Positions 5,700 to 14,570 are shown, counted from the stretch's first letter. The stretch is 23,240 nt of DNA from Clostridiales bacterium (GCA_019421525.1 JAHZFC010000014.1:1-23240); one strand, 5' to 3'. Notes: generated from the sequence alone by a model not told the origin. Numbers and translations: made by a program.

Positions 5700-8129
5700 A
5701 TGGACGACATGCGCAAAAGCAGCAGCAGAAAGAAAGACCGCAGAGCCAACCGCAGCCTGCTGCGCCGGACCATCTTCCTCATGAGCGTTTTCGGCATCGC
5801 GATCTTCATCCCTCTGGTGGCCCAGCTGTGGAAGCTCCAGATCGTCCAGTACGACCAGTGGACCGAGCGGGCCGCGGATATCCAGACCCGGGACGTGAAG
5901 GTGAGCGCCAGCCGGGGCAGTATCTACGACGCCTCCGGCCGTACCCTGGCCGCCTCGGGCACGGTCTATAAGCTCATCCTCTCTCCCCTGGACATCGTGC
6001 AGACCATCACGGAGCAGGCGGAGGACGATAAGGACTACCAGGACGAGAACGGCGAGGTGGACGAGGACAAGGTGGATCAGGCCATCGAGGATACCCGGGA
6101 CCTGATCGCGGACTTCCTGGTGGACCAGCTGGGGCTGGACCGGGAGAAGCTGGACGCCCGGATGGAGCGCACCAACTCCCAGTATGAGGTGGTGGCCGAG
6201 GAGCTCACCGACGAGGAGGCCCAGCCCATCCGGGACTTTATCTCGGACAACAGCAAGATCGGCATGTCCGCCATGCTGGCCCTCACCCCCACCGCCAAGC
6301 GGTACTACCCCCAGTCCACCATCGCCTCCCACCTGCTGGGCTTCATGTCGGAAAATGAGAACAGCGGCGGAGAGAAGGTGGGCTCCGCCGGGCTGGAGGC
6401 CCTGTACGATGACGAGCTGTCCGGCGAGACCGGCCGGGTGGTCACCGCCAAGACCGGAAAAGGCTTCCAGATGCTGTCCTCCTATGAAAATTACATCGAC
6501 GCCCAGGACGGGGCGGACCTGACCCTCACCATCGACTCGTCCATCCAGTCCCTGGCCGAGCAGCTGCTCCAGGAGGGCATCGAGGCCTATGACGTACAGA
6601 ACGGCGGCTTCGTCATCGCCATGAACCCCCAGACCGGGGCCATCTACGCCATGGCCAGTTCGCCGGACTACGACCCCAACGACTACAACGCCATCATCGA
6701 TGAAAACCTCCAGGCGGAGCTGGCCGCCGTGGCCGAGACCTACGGCACCGACAGCGACGAGTACAGCGCCGCCTGGAAGGAAGCGTGGGACACCCAGCTG
6801 TACAACAAGGCCCTGACCGACACCTACGAGCCCGGCTCCACCTTCAAGCCCCTGGTGGTGGCCGCGGCGCTGGAGGAGGGGGTCATCTCGATGGACGACA
6901 CCTTCTATTGCGGCGGCTCCACCACCATCGGCGGCCACACCATCCACTGTCAGCGGCGGACGGGCCATGGTACCCAGACCCTCACCGAGGCGGTGGAGAA
7001 CTCCTGCAACTGCGCCCTGATGGAGATCGCCATGCGCATGGGGGCGGAGACCTTCTGGCAGTACCTGGAGGACTACGGCATGTTTGAAAAGACGGGCATC
7101 GACCTGTCCGGCGAAGGCGAGGATGTGTTCTGGGACGAGGAATACTTCAAAAGCGAGAACGGCCTGTCCTCCCTGGCGGTGGCCTCCTTCGGCCAGACCT
7201 TCCGCATCACCCCCATCCGGATGATCACCTCCTTTGCCAGCGTTATCAACGGCGGCCACCTGCTGGAGCCCTATGTGGTAGAGAAGATCACCGACAGCGA
7301 CGGCAACACCCTGTACTACCACGAGACCACCGAGGTGCGCCAGGTGATCAGCGAGTCCACCTCTGAGACCCTCCGGACCATGCTGGAGAGCGTGGTGGCC
7401 AACGGTACGGGCAAGAACGCCTACATGGCGGGCTATCGTATTGGCGGCAAGACGGGCACCTCGGAGAAGCGGGATCAGGACACCGACGACGTGATCGTGT
7501 CCTTCATGGGCTTTGCCCCCGCCGACGACCCCCAGGTGCTGGTGCTGGTGGCCCTGGACTCCCCCAAGCGCGCCTCCCCCGGCGCGACCACCACAGCGTC
7601 TGGCACCTATATCTCCGGCGGCAACATGGCCGCCCCCATCGCCGGCCAGCTGATCGCGGAGATCCTGGACTACATGGGCTATGAGAAGCAGTACACCTAT
7701 GAGGAGCTGTCCGGCGCCGACACGGTGGTGCCCAGCCTGGCGGGGTATGACCTGGATTCGGCGGTGGAACAACTGGAAAAGGCGGGCTTCTCCTACCGCA
7801 CGGTGGGCGAGGGCGCCACGGTCACCGGGCAGCTGCCCTCCGGCGGCCTGTCCATCCCCGGCGGGTCCACTGTGGTGCTCTACATGGGCGAGGAGGTGCC
7901 GGAGGACCAGGTGGAGATGCCCAACGTGGTGGGCATGACCCCTGCCAAGGTCAAGGAGACCCTGGAGGAGCTGGGCCTGTTCGTGCGCATCACCGGCGTG
8001 GTGGACGACTACGACTCGGACATCACCGCCTCCAGCCAGTCCATCGACGCGGGCACCAAGGTGGAGCGGGGGACCGTTGTGGAGGTCCACTTCGTCAGCA
8101 GCGTGATCGACTATGGATATCAGACTTGA
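5700..8129 (+). CDS. Class B penicillin-binding protein with two PASTA domains (FtsI/SpoVD type)
   Basis: An 809-residue transpeptidase that crosslinks septal or spore-cortex peptidoglycan together with a SEDS polymerase. It has a basic cytoplasmic tail, one membrane helix (about 25-43), a PBP dimerisation domain with an acidic insert (around residues 105-135), and a transpeptidase domain. The active-site motifs are S380-T-F-K383, S435-C-N437 and K584-T-G-T587. Two C-terminal PASTA repeats follow (about 680-740 and 745-803, the second beginning MPNVVGMTPAKV). AAAGGAG (5686-5692) lies seven bases before ATG 5700; upstream in-frame codons have no RBS. SpoVD usually has one PASTA and Gram-positive PBP2x-type FtsI often two, so vegetative and sporulation roles cannot be separated here. 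The 3' end overlaps the next gene by 17 bases. Confidence 0.95.
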   Translation: MDDMRKSSSRKKDRRANRSLLRRTIFLMSVFGIAIFIPLVAQLWKLQIVQYDQWTERAADIQTRDVKVSASRGSIYDASGRTLAASGTVYKLILSPLDIVQTITEQAEDDKDYQDENGEVDEDKVDQAIEDTRDLIADFLVDQLGLDREKLDARMERTNSQYEVVAEELTDEEAQPIRDFISDNSKIGMSAMLALTPTAKRYYPQSTIASHLLGFMSENENSGGEKVGSAGLEALYDDELSGETGRVVTAKTGKGFQMLSSYENYIDAQDGADLTLTIDSSIQSLAEQLLQEGIEAYDVQNGGFVIAMNPQTGAIYAMASSPDYDPNDYNAIIDENLQAELAAVAETYGTDSDEYSAAWKEAWDTQLYNKALTDTYEPGSTFKPLVVAAALEEGVISMDDTFYCGGSTTIGGHTIHCQRRTGHGTQTLTEAVENSCNCALMEIAMRMGAETFWQYLEDYGMFEKTGIDLSGEGEDVFWDEEYFKSENGLSSLAVASFGQTFRITPIRMITSFASVINGGHLLEPYVVEKITDSDGNTLYYHETTEVRQVISESTSETLRTMLESVVANGTGKNAYMAGYRIGGKTGTSEKRDQDTDDVIVSFMGFAPADDPQVLVLVALDSPKRASPGATTTASGTYISGGNMAAPIAGQLIAEILDYMGYEKQYTYEELSGADTVVPSLAGYDLDSAVEQLEKAGFSYRTVGEGATVTGQLPSGGLSIPGGSTVVLYMGEEVPEDQVEMPNVVGMTPAKVKETLEELGLFVRITGVVDDYDSDITASSQSIDAGTKVERGTVVEVHFVSSVIDYGYQT

Positions 8130-8658
8130 CGAGCGGCCGGTGGCCGTGGTGAGCTGCGGCCCCAGCGCCGCCGCCCCGGCCCTGCGCCGGGTGCTGGGCG
8201 GCCCGGTGGAGCAGCTGGACCCCTATGACCTGGCCATGGGCCGGGCGGGGGAGGGGCCCTACCGGGCGGTGGTGGTGGAGAATTTCCGCCCCCGGCGCCC
8301 CAGCCAGGGCCTGAGCGAGTGCGCCGCCGCCCGCTGGGCCCTGCCCGGCCATCCCCTCACCGTGGTCAGCCTGGACGACCCGGCGGGCCGCCGCCTGGCC
8401 AGGACGCTGGGGAGCAGGGCCTTCGCCTACTCCGACGGGCGGGACCAGGCGGACCTGACGGCCAAGAACGTCAACCTGCGCTGGGGCCGGCTGGAGTTCG
8501 AGGCCCTCACCGACCGGGACATCGCCCGGGTGCGCCTGCCTGCGGACGACGGGGCGGAGCTCTATGGCCCCCTGGCGGCCCTGGCCTGCGCCGTGGGACT
8601 GGGCATGCCCCTGTGGGAAGCGGTGAGGCGGCTGGGCCAGAGCGGTGTAAGTGTGTGA
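8113..8658 (+). CDS. Mur-ligase-like remnant or derived domain protein
   Basis: A 181-residue protein in the place where murE/murF normally sit. The stretch from about residue 112 to 178 (DQADLTAKNVNLRWG, then LYGPLAALACAVGLGMPL) resembles the central-domain end of Mur ligases. There a similar sequence precedes the conserved N-x-x-N-alanine-rich helix. The ATP-binding G-x-x-G-K-T/S loop is not found, and the C-terminal ligase domain is missing, so ligase activity is unlikely. The asparagines of the usual motif are replaced by L-Y-G-P. The start overlaps the PBP end by 17 bases without a good RBS, suggesting coupled translation. The frame is open and GC-biased like its neighbours, so it may still be a working protein with a new role. 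The family link is my inference. Confidence 0.65.
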   Translation: MDIRLDERPVAVVSCGPSAAAPALRRVLGGPVEQLDPYDLAMGRAGEGPYRAVVVENFRPRRPSQGLSECAAARWALPGHPLTVVSLDDPAGRRLARTLGSRAFAYSDGRDQADLTAKNVNLRWGRLEFEALTDRDIARVRLPADDGAELYGPLAALACAVGLGMPLWEAVRRLGQSGVSV

Positions 8659-8668
8659 CATTTCACCA

Positions 8669-8697
8669 TTGAAAAGCCGCCCCCACTGGGGTAAAAT
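8669..8697 (+). promoter_or_regulatory. Internal sigma-A promoter before mraY
   Basis: The -35 is TTGAAA (8669-8674), the spacer 17 bases and the -10 TAAAAT (8692-8697), just after the Mur-like gene. It would let mraY and the downstream genes be expressed apart from the mraZ promoter. Confidence 0.7.
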
Positions 8698-8749
8698 GCG
8701 GTGAGCGTGTCTGACGCGGAACAAAAGAGAGTAACGGAGGGATCTACCC

Positions 8750-9736
8750 ATGACGAGCATTTGGTCCGGTATCATCACCCTGGTCCTGACGGCGGTGATC
8801 GGCTGGTTCCTGATCCCCGCCCTGCGGGCCATGAAGGCGGGGCAGTCCATCAAGGAGATCGGCCCATCCTGGCACATGTCCAAGCAGGGCACCCCCACCA
8901 TGGGGGGCATCATGTTCATGGCGGCCATCACCATCTGCGTGCTGGTCTTTGGCTGGCGGGACTTTGCCGCCGGGGACTTCAGCGCCCTGTTCGTGCTGGT
9001 GTTCGCCCTGGTGTACGGGGCCATCGGCTTTGTGGACGACTACGCCAAGGTGAAAAAGCATGAGAACACCGGGCTGACGGCGGGGTGGAAGTTCCTGCTC
9101 CAGCTGGCGGCGGCGGTGGCCTTCCTGGCCCTGCTGCGCTCCACCCACCACCTGTCCGCCAACCTGTATATCCCCTTTGTCAATACCTATCTCACCCTGC
9201 CCTGGCCGGTGTACATGGTGTTCGCCGCCTTTGTCATCGTGGGGTGCGTCAACTCGGTGAACCTCACCGACGGGCTGGACGGCCTGGCCGCCTCGGTGAC
9301 CCTGCCGGTGGCGGTGTTCTTCGCGGTGCTGTCCGCATGGTGGGACAAGGGGGCGGTGGGGGTGTTCGCCGGGGCGCTGGCCGGCTCCCTCATCGGCTTC
9401 CTGCTGTATAACTTCCATCCGGCCAAGGTGTTCATGGGGGACACCGGCTCCCTGTTCCTGGGGGGCGCGGTGTGCGGCCTGGCCTTTGCCCTGGACGCGC
9501 CATTGGTGCTGGTCCCGGTGGGCATCATCTATATCGCCGAGACCCTCAGCGACATCATCCAGGTGGCCTATTTCAAGATCACCCACGGCAAGCGCATCTT
9601 CCGCATGGCCCCCCTGCACCACCACCTGGAGCTGGGCGGCTGGAGCGAGGTGCGCATCGTGCTCACCTTTGCGGGCATCACCATCGCCTTCTGCCTGCTG
9701 GCCTTCGTGGGGGTCATGTATCGTTACGCGGTGTGA
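8750..9736 (+). CDS. mraY: Phospho-N-acetylmuramoyl-pentapeptide-transferase MraY
   Basis: A 328-residue polytopic membrane enzyme that transfers phospho-MurNAc-pentapeptide from UDP to undecaprenyl phosphate, forming lipid I. The conserved blocks are all present: MGGIMF near residue 50, FVDDYAK (the D-D pair binds Mg2+), NLTDGLDGLA, FMGDTGS, and the C-terminal HHHLELGGW motif. About ten hydrophobic helices are evident. GGAGGG (8736-8741) lies eight bases before the ATG, and the internal promoter at 8669-8697 is directly upstream. Length is normal. The missing neighbours murE/murF (before) and murD (after) are notable. Confidence 0.97.
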   Translation: MTSIWSGIITLVLTAVIGWFLIPALRAMKAGQSIKEIGPSWHMSKQGTPTMGGIMFMAAITICVLVFGWRDFAAGDFSALFVLVFALVYGAIGFVDDYAKVKKHENTGLTAGWKFLLQLAAAVAFLALLRSTHHLSANLYIPFVNTYLTLPWPVYMVFAAFVIVGCVNSVNLTDGLDGLAASVTLPVAVFFAVLSAWWDKGAVGVFAGALAGSLIGFLLYNFHPAKVFMGDTGSLFLGGAVCGLAFALDAPLVLVPVGIIYIAETLSDIIQVAYFKITHGKRIFRMAPLHHHLELGGWSEVRIVLTFAGITIAFCLLAFVGVMYRYAV

Positions 9737-9802
9737 CGCCGGGCGGCGCGGCCCCGCCCGCTGAGAGCGGACCGCGGCAAGAAACGGGAAAGGAGTGCGG
9801 CC

Positions 9803-11029
9803 ATGCCCAGAAAAGCCAAGCGGGACCTGACCATCGAAGAACAGCTGGCCCGGGGGCCCGTCGACCTGCCCTTCCTGACCCTGATGATGCTCCTGCTGGT
9901 GGTGGGGCTGGTGATGCTGCTGTCCGCCTCCTACCCCTCCGCCTACTATAATTTGGACGCCAGCATCGACACCGGGGGCAACCCCTACTACTACTTCCAG
10001 CGGCAGCTGATCTTCGCCGTCATGGGCCTGGTGGCCATGTTCATCATCTCCAAGATCGACTACCAGCGCTACCGCTGGATGTCGGTCCTGGTGCTGGGCG
10101 CGGCCATCGTGCTGCTGCTGCTGGTGTTCACCCCGCTGGGGGGCAGGGGCGGCGGCGCCAAGCGGTGGATCAGCCTGTTCGGCATCCGCTTCCAGCCGTC
10201 GGAGATCGCCAAGGTGGGCATCATCCTGTTTTTTTCCGCCCGATTGTCCAAGCGGCGGGACCAGCTGAAAGAGCCGAAAAAGTGGAACCGCCGGACCCTG
10301 GCGGGGCGGATCGGGAGTTTTTTGGACCGAATCGGCTTTTTAGAGCTCATCCCCTATGGGATCGCCCTGCTGGCGGTGCTCATTCCCATCGCCCTCCAGC
10401 CCCATATGTCCGGCATGATCCTCATCGTCATTGCCGCGGCGTCAGTTCTGTTTGCCGCTGGTATCCGGCTGGGCTGGTTTGTGGCCGCCGGGACATTGGT
10501 GATAGGGGCGCTTACCATCATCATCACCCAGACAGAATACATGACAGACCGCATCAACTCCTGGCTGGACCCCTTCAGCGACCCGTCGGACACCGGATAC
10601 CAGGTGATCCAGTCCCAGACGGCCATCGGCTCCGGCGGCCTGCTGGGGGTGGGGCTGGGCAACAGCAAGCAGAAATACCTGTTCCTCCCGGAGGAGCACA
10701 ACGACTTCATCTTTGCCATCGTCTGCGAGGAGCTGGGGCTGATCGGGGCGTGCATCATCATCCTGCTCTTCGCCCTGCTCATCATCCGGGGATACTGGCT
10801 GGCCCTCCACGCCAGGGACCGGTTCGGCACCCTGCTCATCGTGGGCATCAACACCCTGCTGGCCGCCCAGGTGTTTTTGAACATCGGCGTGGTCACCGGG
10901 GCCATCCCGCCCACCGGCATCTCCCTGCCCTTTTTCAGCTACGGCGGCACGGCGCTGATGATACAGCTGGCGGAAATGGGCATGATATTGAGCGTATCCC
11001 GGCAGATCCCCGCCGCCAGGGCGGGATAG
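9803..11029 (+). CDS. ftsW: SEDS peptidoglycan polymerase, FtsW/SpoVE type
   Basis: A 408-residue polytopic membrane glycosyltransferase that polymerises lipid II, paired with a class B PBP. Typical SEDS stretches are seen: GGAKRWISLFGIRFQPSEIAK, then GGLLGVGLGNSKQKYLFLPE, the acidic pair EEHNDFIFA, and GISLPFFSYGG near the end. AAAGGAG (9789-9795) lies seven bases before the ATG. Position between mraY and murG is the FtsW/SpoVE position, and the partner is probably the PASTA PBP of the same operon. FtsW and its sporulation paralogue SpoVE cannot be told apart from sequence here. Length is normal. Confidence 0.94.
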   Translation: MPRKAKRDLTIEEQLARGPVDLPFLTLMMLLLVVGLVMLLSASYPSAYYNLDASIDTGGNPYYYFQRQLIFAVMGLVAMFIISKIDYQRYRWMSVLVLGAAIVLLLLVFTPLGGRGGGAKRWISLFGIRFQPSEIAKVGIILFFSARLSKRRDQLKEPKKWNRRTLAGRIGSFLDRIGFLELIPYGIALLAVLIPIALQPHMSGMILIVIAAASVLFAAGIRLGWFVAAGTLVIGALTIIITQTEYMTDRINSWLDPFSDPSDTGYQVIQSQTAIGSGGLLGVGLGNSKQKYLFLPEEHNDFIFAIVCEELGLIGACIIILLFALLIIRGYWLALHARDRFGTLLIVGINTLLAAQVFLNIGVVTGAIPPTGISLPFFSYGGTALMIQLAEMGMILSVSRQIPAARAG

Positions 11030-11038
11030 CGCTTGTTG

Positions 11039-11058
11039 GAAAAAGCGAAGCCCTTTTC
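11039..11058. repeat. Small GCGAAGC hairpin between ftsW and murG
   Basis: GAAAA (11039-11043) faces TTTTC (11054-11058) with GCGAAGC (11045-11051) in the middle and unpaired bases between. It shares its core with the palindromes at 285-291, 651-657 and 683-689. It lies in the 98-base gap between ftsW and murG. Confidence 0.4.
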
Positions 11059-11127
11059 GGCAGAAAGACGCGGCTGTTCCAGGCACAGCACAAGAGAAAT
11101 GACAAGTTTGAAAGGACTGAGGCAGAC

Positions 11128-12249
11128 ATGAAACTGCTTTTGACCTGCGGCGGCACTGCGGGACACGTCTATCCCGCGGTGGCCCTGGCCCGGGTGTTCC
11201 AGCGGCATCACCCGGACTGCCAGGTGCTCTTTGTGGGGGCGGACGGAGGCATGGAGCTGAAGCTGGTGGCCCAGGAGGGCTACCCCATCGCAACGGTGAC
11301 CATCTCCAACTTCCGGCGCTCCCTGTCCCCCAAGCAGTGGGGCCACAACCTGAAGAGCGCCTGGAACGTGATCCGGTCCCGCCGCCAGGCGGCGGGCATT
11401 TTGAAGGACTTCTCCCCGGACCTGGTGGTGGGCACGGGGGGCTACGCCTCCTTCCCCGCGGTGCGGCAGGCCGCCCGCATGGGCATCCCCACCGCCATCC
11501 ACGAGTCCAACGCCAGCCCGGGCCTGACCACCCGGACCCTGGCCAAGTCGGTGGACCTGGTGATGGTGGGCTTTGAGGAGGCGGTCAGGAGCTATGAGGA
11601 AGCGTCCAAGGTCAAGGTGACGGGCACCCCGGTGCGGCCGGACTTTTTCGCACTTGACCGGGAGCAGGCCCGGGCCAAGCTGGGCCTGACCGATGACCGG
11701 CCCCTGGTGCTGTCCTTCTGGGGCTCCCTGGGCGCGTCGGTGATGAACCGCGAGATGCTGGACTTCATGGCCTGCTGGCGGGAGGAGGACAGGCCCTTCC
11801 ACCACATCCACGGCGCGGGCCGGGACTTTGAGACCATGGAGCAGGGACTGTCCGGCCGGGGACTGGACCCGGAGGAGTTCGACCTGCGGCAGTATATCTA
11901 CGACATGCCCACGGTGATGGCCGCGGCGGACCTGGTGCTGTGCCGGGCCGGGGCGTCCACCCTCAGCGAGCTGACCGCCACCGGAAAGCCCGCCATCCTG
12001 GTGCCCTCCCCCAACGTCACCGCCAACCACCAGTTCAAGAACGCCAAGGTATTGGCCGACCGGGGCGGGGCGCTGCTGATAGAGGAGAAGGACTGCACAG
12101 GCGAGAAGCTCTACCAGGCGGTGCGGGGCCTGCTGGACGACGGGGCGGGTCGGGACAGGATGCGCCAGGCCCAGCTGTCCCTGGCGGCGCCCACGGCGGC
12201 GGAGGATATCTACCAGGCGCTCATGGAGCTGATGGGCAAAGCCCACTAA
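11128..12249 (+). CDS. murG: MurG, lipid I N-acetylglucosaminyltransferase
   Basis: A 373-residue GT-B glycosyltransferase on the inner membrane face. It adds GlcNAc from UDP-GlcNAc to lipid I, giving lipid II. The N-terminus MKLLLTCGGTAGHVYPA contains the G-G-T-x-G-H loop. Further family motifs are GTGGYASFP, HESNASPGLTTR and CRAGASTLSEL in the sugar-nucleotide pocket. The start is set by the GGT-loop, which must lie near the N-terminus; the frame is open far upstream, but only as a shadow of ftsW. AAAGGA (11111-11116) and a GAGG nearer the ATG give a modest RBS. Length is normal. Confidence 0.97.
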   Translation: MKLLLTCGGTAGHVYPAVALARVFQRHHPDCQVLFVGADGGMELKLVAQEGYPIATVTISNFRRSLSPKQWGHNLKSAWNVIRSRRQAAGILKDFSPDLVVGTGGYASFPAVRQAARMGIPTAIHESNASPGLTTRTLAKSVDLVMVGFEEAVRSYEEASKVKVTGTPVRPDFFALDREQARAKLGLTDDRPLVLSFWGSLGASVMNREMLDFMACWREEDRPFHHIHGAGRDFETMEQGLSGRGLDPEEFDLRQYIYDMPTVMAAADLVLCRAGASTLSELTATGKPAILVPSPNVTANHQFKNAKVLADRGGALLIEEKDCTGEKLYQAVRGLLDDGAGRDRMRQAQLSLAAPTAAEDIYQALMELMGKAH

Positions 12250-12307
12250 CCAAACAGGGCCCTTTCTCATAGGATGGTTTGACTTCATCTGATGGGGAGG
12301 CCTTTTC

Positions 12308-13588
12308 ATGAGCGAATTGCTGGTTTCCGGGGGGACCCCCCTGGAGGGAGAGCTCACCGTACACGGGGCGAAGAACAGCGTGCTGCCGATCCTGGCGGCC
12401 TGCCTGCTCACCCGGGAGCAGGTGACCATCCACAACTGCCCCAGGCTCACCGACGTGTCGGCGGCCCTGGAGATCCTGGAGCACCTGGGCTGCACCGCCC
12501 GGTGGGAGGACGGGGCGCTCACCCTGGACCCGTCGGACGCCGACGGGGACCAGATCCCGGAACGGCTGATGCGCTCCATGCGCTCGTCCATCATCTTTCT
12601 CGGGCCGGTGCTGGCCCGGACCGGCGCGGTCCGGCTGACCTACCCCGGCGGCTGCGAGCTGGGGCCCCGGCCCATCGACTTACATCTGGCGGCCATGCGC
12701 GCCCTGGGCGCCCATGTGGCCGCGGGCACGGAGGGCCTGCGCTGTGAGGGCAGGCTCACCGGCTGCGACATACAGCTGTCCATCCCCAGCGTGGGGGCCA
12801 CGGAGAACGCCATGCTGGCGGCCATGGGGGCGGAGGGGACCACCTACATCTCCAACGCCGCCCGGGAGCCGGAGATCGGCGACCTCCAGCGGTTCCTCAA
12901 CGCCCTGGGGGGCCAGGTCCGGGGGGCTGGCAGCTCGGTGATCGTGGTGGAGGGGATGCGTCCCCTCTCCGGGGGACACTATACCATCATGGGGGACCGG
13001 ATCGTGGCCGCCACCCTCCTGAGCGCCGGCGCGGCGGCGGGAGGGAGCGTCCGCCTCAGGGGGGTGGACTGGCGGCACGTGGCCACGGTGAGCGCCGTGC
13101 TCACCGAGGCGGGCTGCCGGGTGTACAGCGACGGACAGGGGGTCACCCTCCTCCGGGATCCTGCCCGGCCCCTGCGGGGGGTGCCCACCATCCGCACCGC
13201 CCCCTACCCCGGTTTTCCCACCGACGCCCAGGCCCCGGTGATGGCGGCCCTGGCGGCCAGCCGGGGGACCACCATATTTGTGGAGAATATGTTCGACAGC
13301 CGCTATCGCCATGTGTCCGAGCTGGCCCGGATGGGGGCGGACATCGCCGTGGAGGGCCGGGTGGCCCTGGTGCGGGGGGTGCGCCGGCTCCACGGGGCCA
13401 GGGTGGAGGCCGCCGACCTGCGGGGAGGCGGCGCCCTGGCGGTGGCCGCCCTGGGCGCGGAGGGAGAGACGGTGATCGGCGGCGTGCACCACATCGACCG
13501 GGGGTACGCCGGACTGGAGGATATGGTGCGCCGCCTGGGCGGGACGATGGCCCGGCGGGAAGAGACAGACCAGATAAAGGGGGCGTAA
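12308..13588 (+). CDS. murA: UDP-N-acetylglucosamine 1-carboxyvinyltransferase MurA
   Basis: A 426-residue enzyme of the EPSP-synthase fold that transfers enolpyruvate from PEP to UDP-GlcNAc, the first committed step of peptidoglycan synthesis. The N-terminal GAKNSVLPILAA block is conserved. The catalytic cysteine is Cys116 in YPGGCELGPRPIDLH, so the enzyme is of the fosfomycin-sensitive Cys type rather than the Asp type. The later FPTDAQAPVMA block is also present. GGGGAGG (12293-12299) precedes the ATG. It lies 58 bases after murG and three bases before ftsQ. Firmicutes often carry two MurA paralogues; whether this is the main one cannot be judged here. Confidence 0.96.
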   Translation: MSELLVSGGTPLEGELTVHGAKNSVLPILAACLLTREQVTIHNCPRLTDVSAALEILEHLGCTARWEDGALTLDPSDADGDQIPERLMRSMRSSIIFLGPVLARTGAVRLTYPGGCELGPRPIDLHLAAMRALGAHVAAGTEGLRCEGRLTGCDIQLSIPSVGATENAMLAAMGAEGTTYISNAAREPEIGDLQRFLNALGGQVRGAGSSVIVVEGMRPLSGGHYTIMGDRIVAATLLSAGAAAGGSVRLRGVDWRHVATVSAVLTEAGCRVYSDGQGVTLLRDPARPLRGVPTIRTAPYPGFPTDAQAPVMAALAASRGTTIFVENMFDSRYRHVSELARMGADIAVEGRVALVRGVRRLHGARVEAADLRGGGALAVAALGAEGETVIGGVHHIDRGYAGLEDMVRRLGGTMARREETDQIKGA

Positions 13589-13591
13589 GGC

Positions 13592-14362
13592 GTGGCCCAG
13601 GAGCGCAGGCACAAGTCCAGACCAAGGCGGAGGCGGGGGCGGTTCGGCTTTTTTTACAAGCTGCTGTCCGTGCTGCTGGTGGTCGCGGCGCTCACCGCAG
13701 CCTGCGTGGTGTTCTTCCGGGTGAACGGCATCACGGTGTCCGGCAATTCCCGCTACACCGCCGAGGAGGTCATCGAGGCCTCCGGCATCCAGCAGGGCGA
13801 CAATCTCATCGCCCTGTCCCCCAGCCGGATCGCCGCCCGGATCCGGTCGCGGCTGCCCTATGTCAGCTCGGTGTCCATCCGCCGGGCGCTGCCGGACACG
13901 GTGGTGCTCACCATCGAGGAGCACACCGCAGCCGCGGCCATCTCCGACGGGGACAGCTGGTGGTATATCGCCTCTCAGGGCAAGGTGCTCGAGCAGGTCA
14001 GCTCCCCCGGCCAGGTCATGTCCATCACCGGCCTGACCGCCCAGAGCCCCATCCTGGGGGAGGCGGTGACGGTGGAAGAGGAATACGCCTCCCGGCTGGA
14101 GTATGTGCTGGGATTGCTGACGGCCATGGACGAGTGGGGGATCCTGGCTGACTGCTCCGCCCTGGACTGTTCCCGGCCGGGGGTGCTGGTGGTGGACTAT
14201 CTGGACTTCCAGCTGAAGATCCCCTCCACCGGGGATTTCAGCTATATCATGTACCTGATGGACCAGGCCTTTGAAAACGAGAAGCGCCCGATCGACCGCA
14301 GCGGCTCGGGCACCCTGGATTTCACCATCGTGGAGGGCAAGGTCTACTACAGTCAGGGCTGA
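13592..14362 (+). CDS. ftsQ: Cell division protein FtsQ/DivIB
   Basis: A 256-residue bitopic membrane protein of the divisome. A very basic cytoplasmic start (about 1-18) is followed by one membrane helix (about 22-42), then a POTRA domain opening with VNGITVSGNSRYTAEEVIE and continuing through GDNLIALSPSRIAARI, LPYVSSVSIRRALPDTV and the beta domain. It forms a scaffold with FtsL and DivIC outside the membrane. The start is GTG at 13592, with AAAGGGGG (13576-13583) eight bases upstream, immediately after the murA stop. It is the last gene before a strong terminator. Confidence 0.92.
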   Translation: MAQERRHKSRPRRRRGRFGFFYKLLSVLLVVAALTAACVVFFRVNGITVSGNSRYTAEEVIEASGIQQGDNLIALSPSRIAARIRSRLPYVSSVSIRRALPDTVVLTIEEHTAAAAISDGDSWWYIASQGKVLEQVSSPGQVMSITGLTAQSPILGEAVTVEEEYASRLEYVLGLLTAMDEWGILADCSALDCSRPGVLVVDYLDFQLKIPSTGDFSYIMYLMDQAFENEKRPIDRSGSGTLDFTIVEGKVYYSQG

Positions 14363-14371
14363 TCGGCCAGC

Positions 14372-14408
14372 GCGGTCCCGCTCCCCCGGGGGACGGGACC
14401 GCTTTTTT
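14372..14408 (+). terminator. Intrinsic terminator after ftsQ
   Basis: GCGGTCCCG (14372-14380) pairs perfectly with CGGGACCGC (14394-14402), followed by six T (14403-14408). It closes the mraZ-ftsQ unit and isolates ftsZ. Confidence 0.93.
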
Positions 14409-14440
14409 CAGAAAGGGACCCAAAAATACAGCTTTTTCTA

Positions 14441-14469
14441 TTGACCAGACCAGGAAAATGGACTACAAT
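14441..14469 (+). promoter_or_regulatory. Sigma-A promoter of ftsZ
   Basis: The -35 is TTGACC (14441-14446), the spacer 17 bases and the -10 TACAAT (14464-14469). It leaves a leader of about 95 bases before ftsZ. With terminators on both sides, ftsZ is a single-gene unit. Confidence 0.85.
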
Positions 14470-14570
14470 ATTACAAGATATAGTTTCGCGCAAAAAGACA
14501 GCTTACAACAGCTAGTTCTTCTTTCAGATACATCCTATTTCTTTGACATATGACACAGGAGGGGTATTTT

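Noticed and set aside
5580..8090. Very long open frame on the minus strand opposite the PBP gene
   Set aside because: It is a mirror effect of GC-rich codon use. The product is low-complexity His/Gly/Val-rich with no motif, and the plus strand holds a complete PBP with all catalytic motifs.
10939..12594. Long minus-strand open frame opposite murG and murA
   Set aside because: Shadow of murG/murA codon bias; no RBS or motif.
14550..14570. Upstream ATG for ftsZ
   Set aside because: The AGGAGGGG ribosome binding site lies between the two ATGs and serves the one at 14571.
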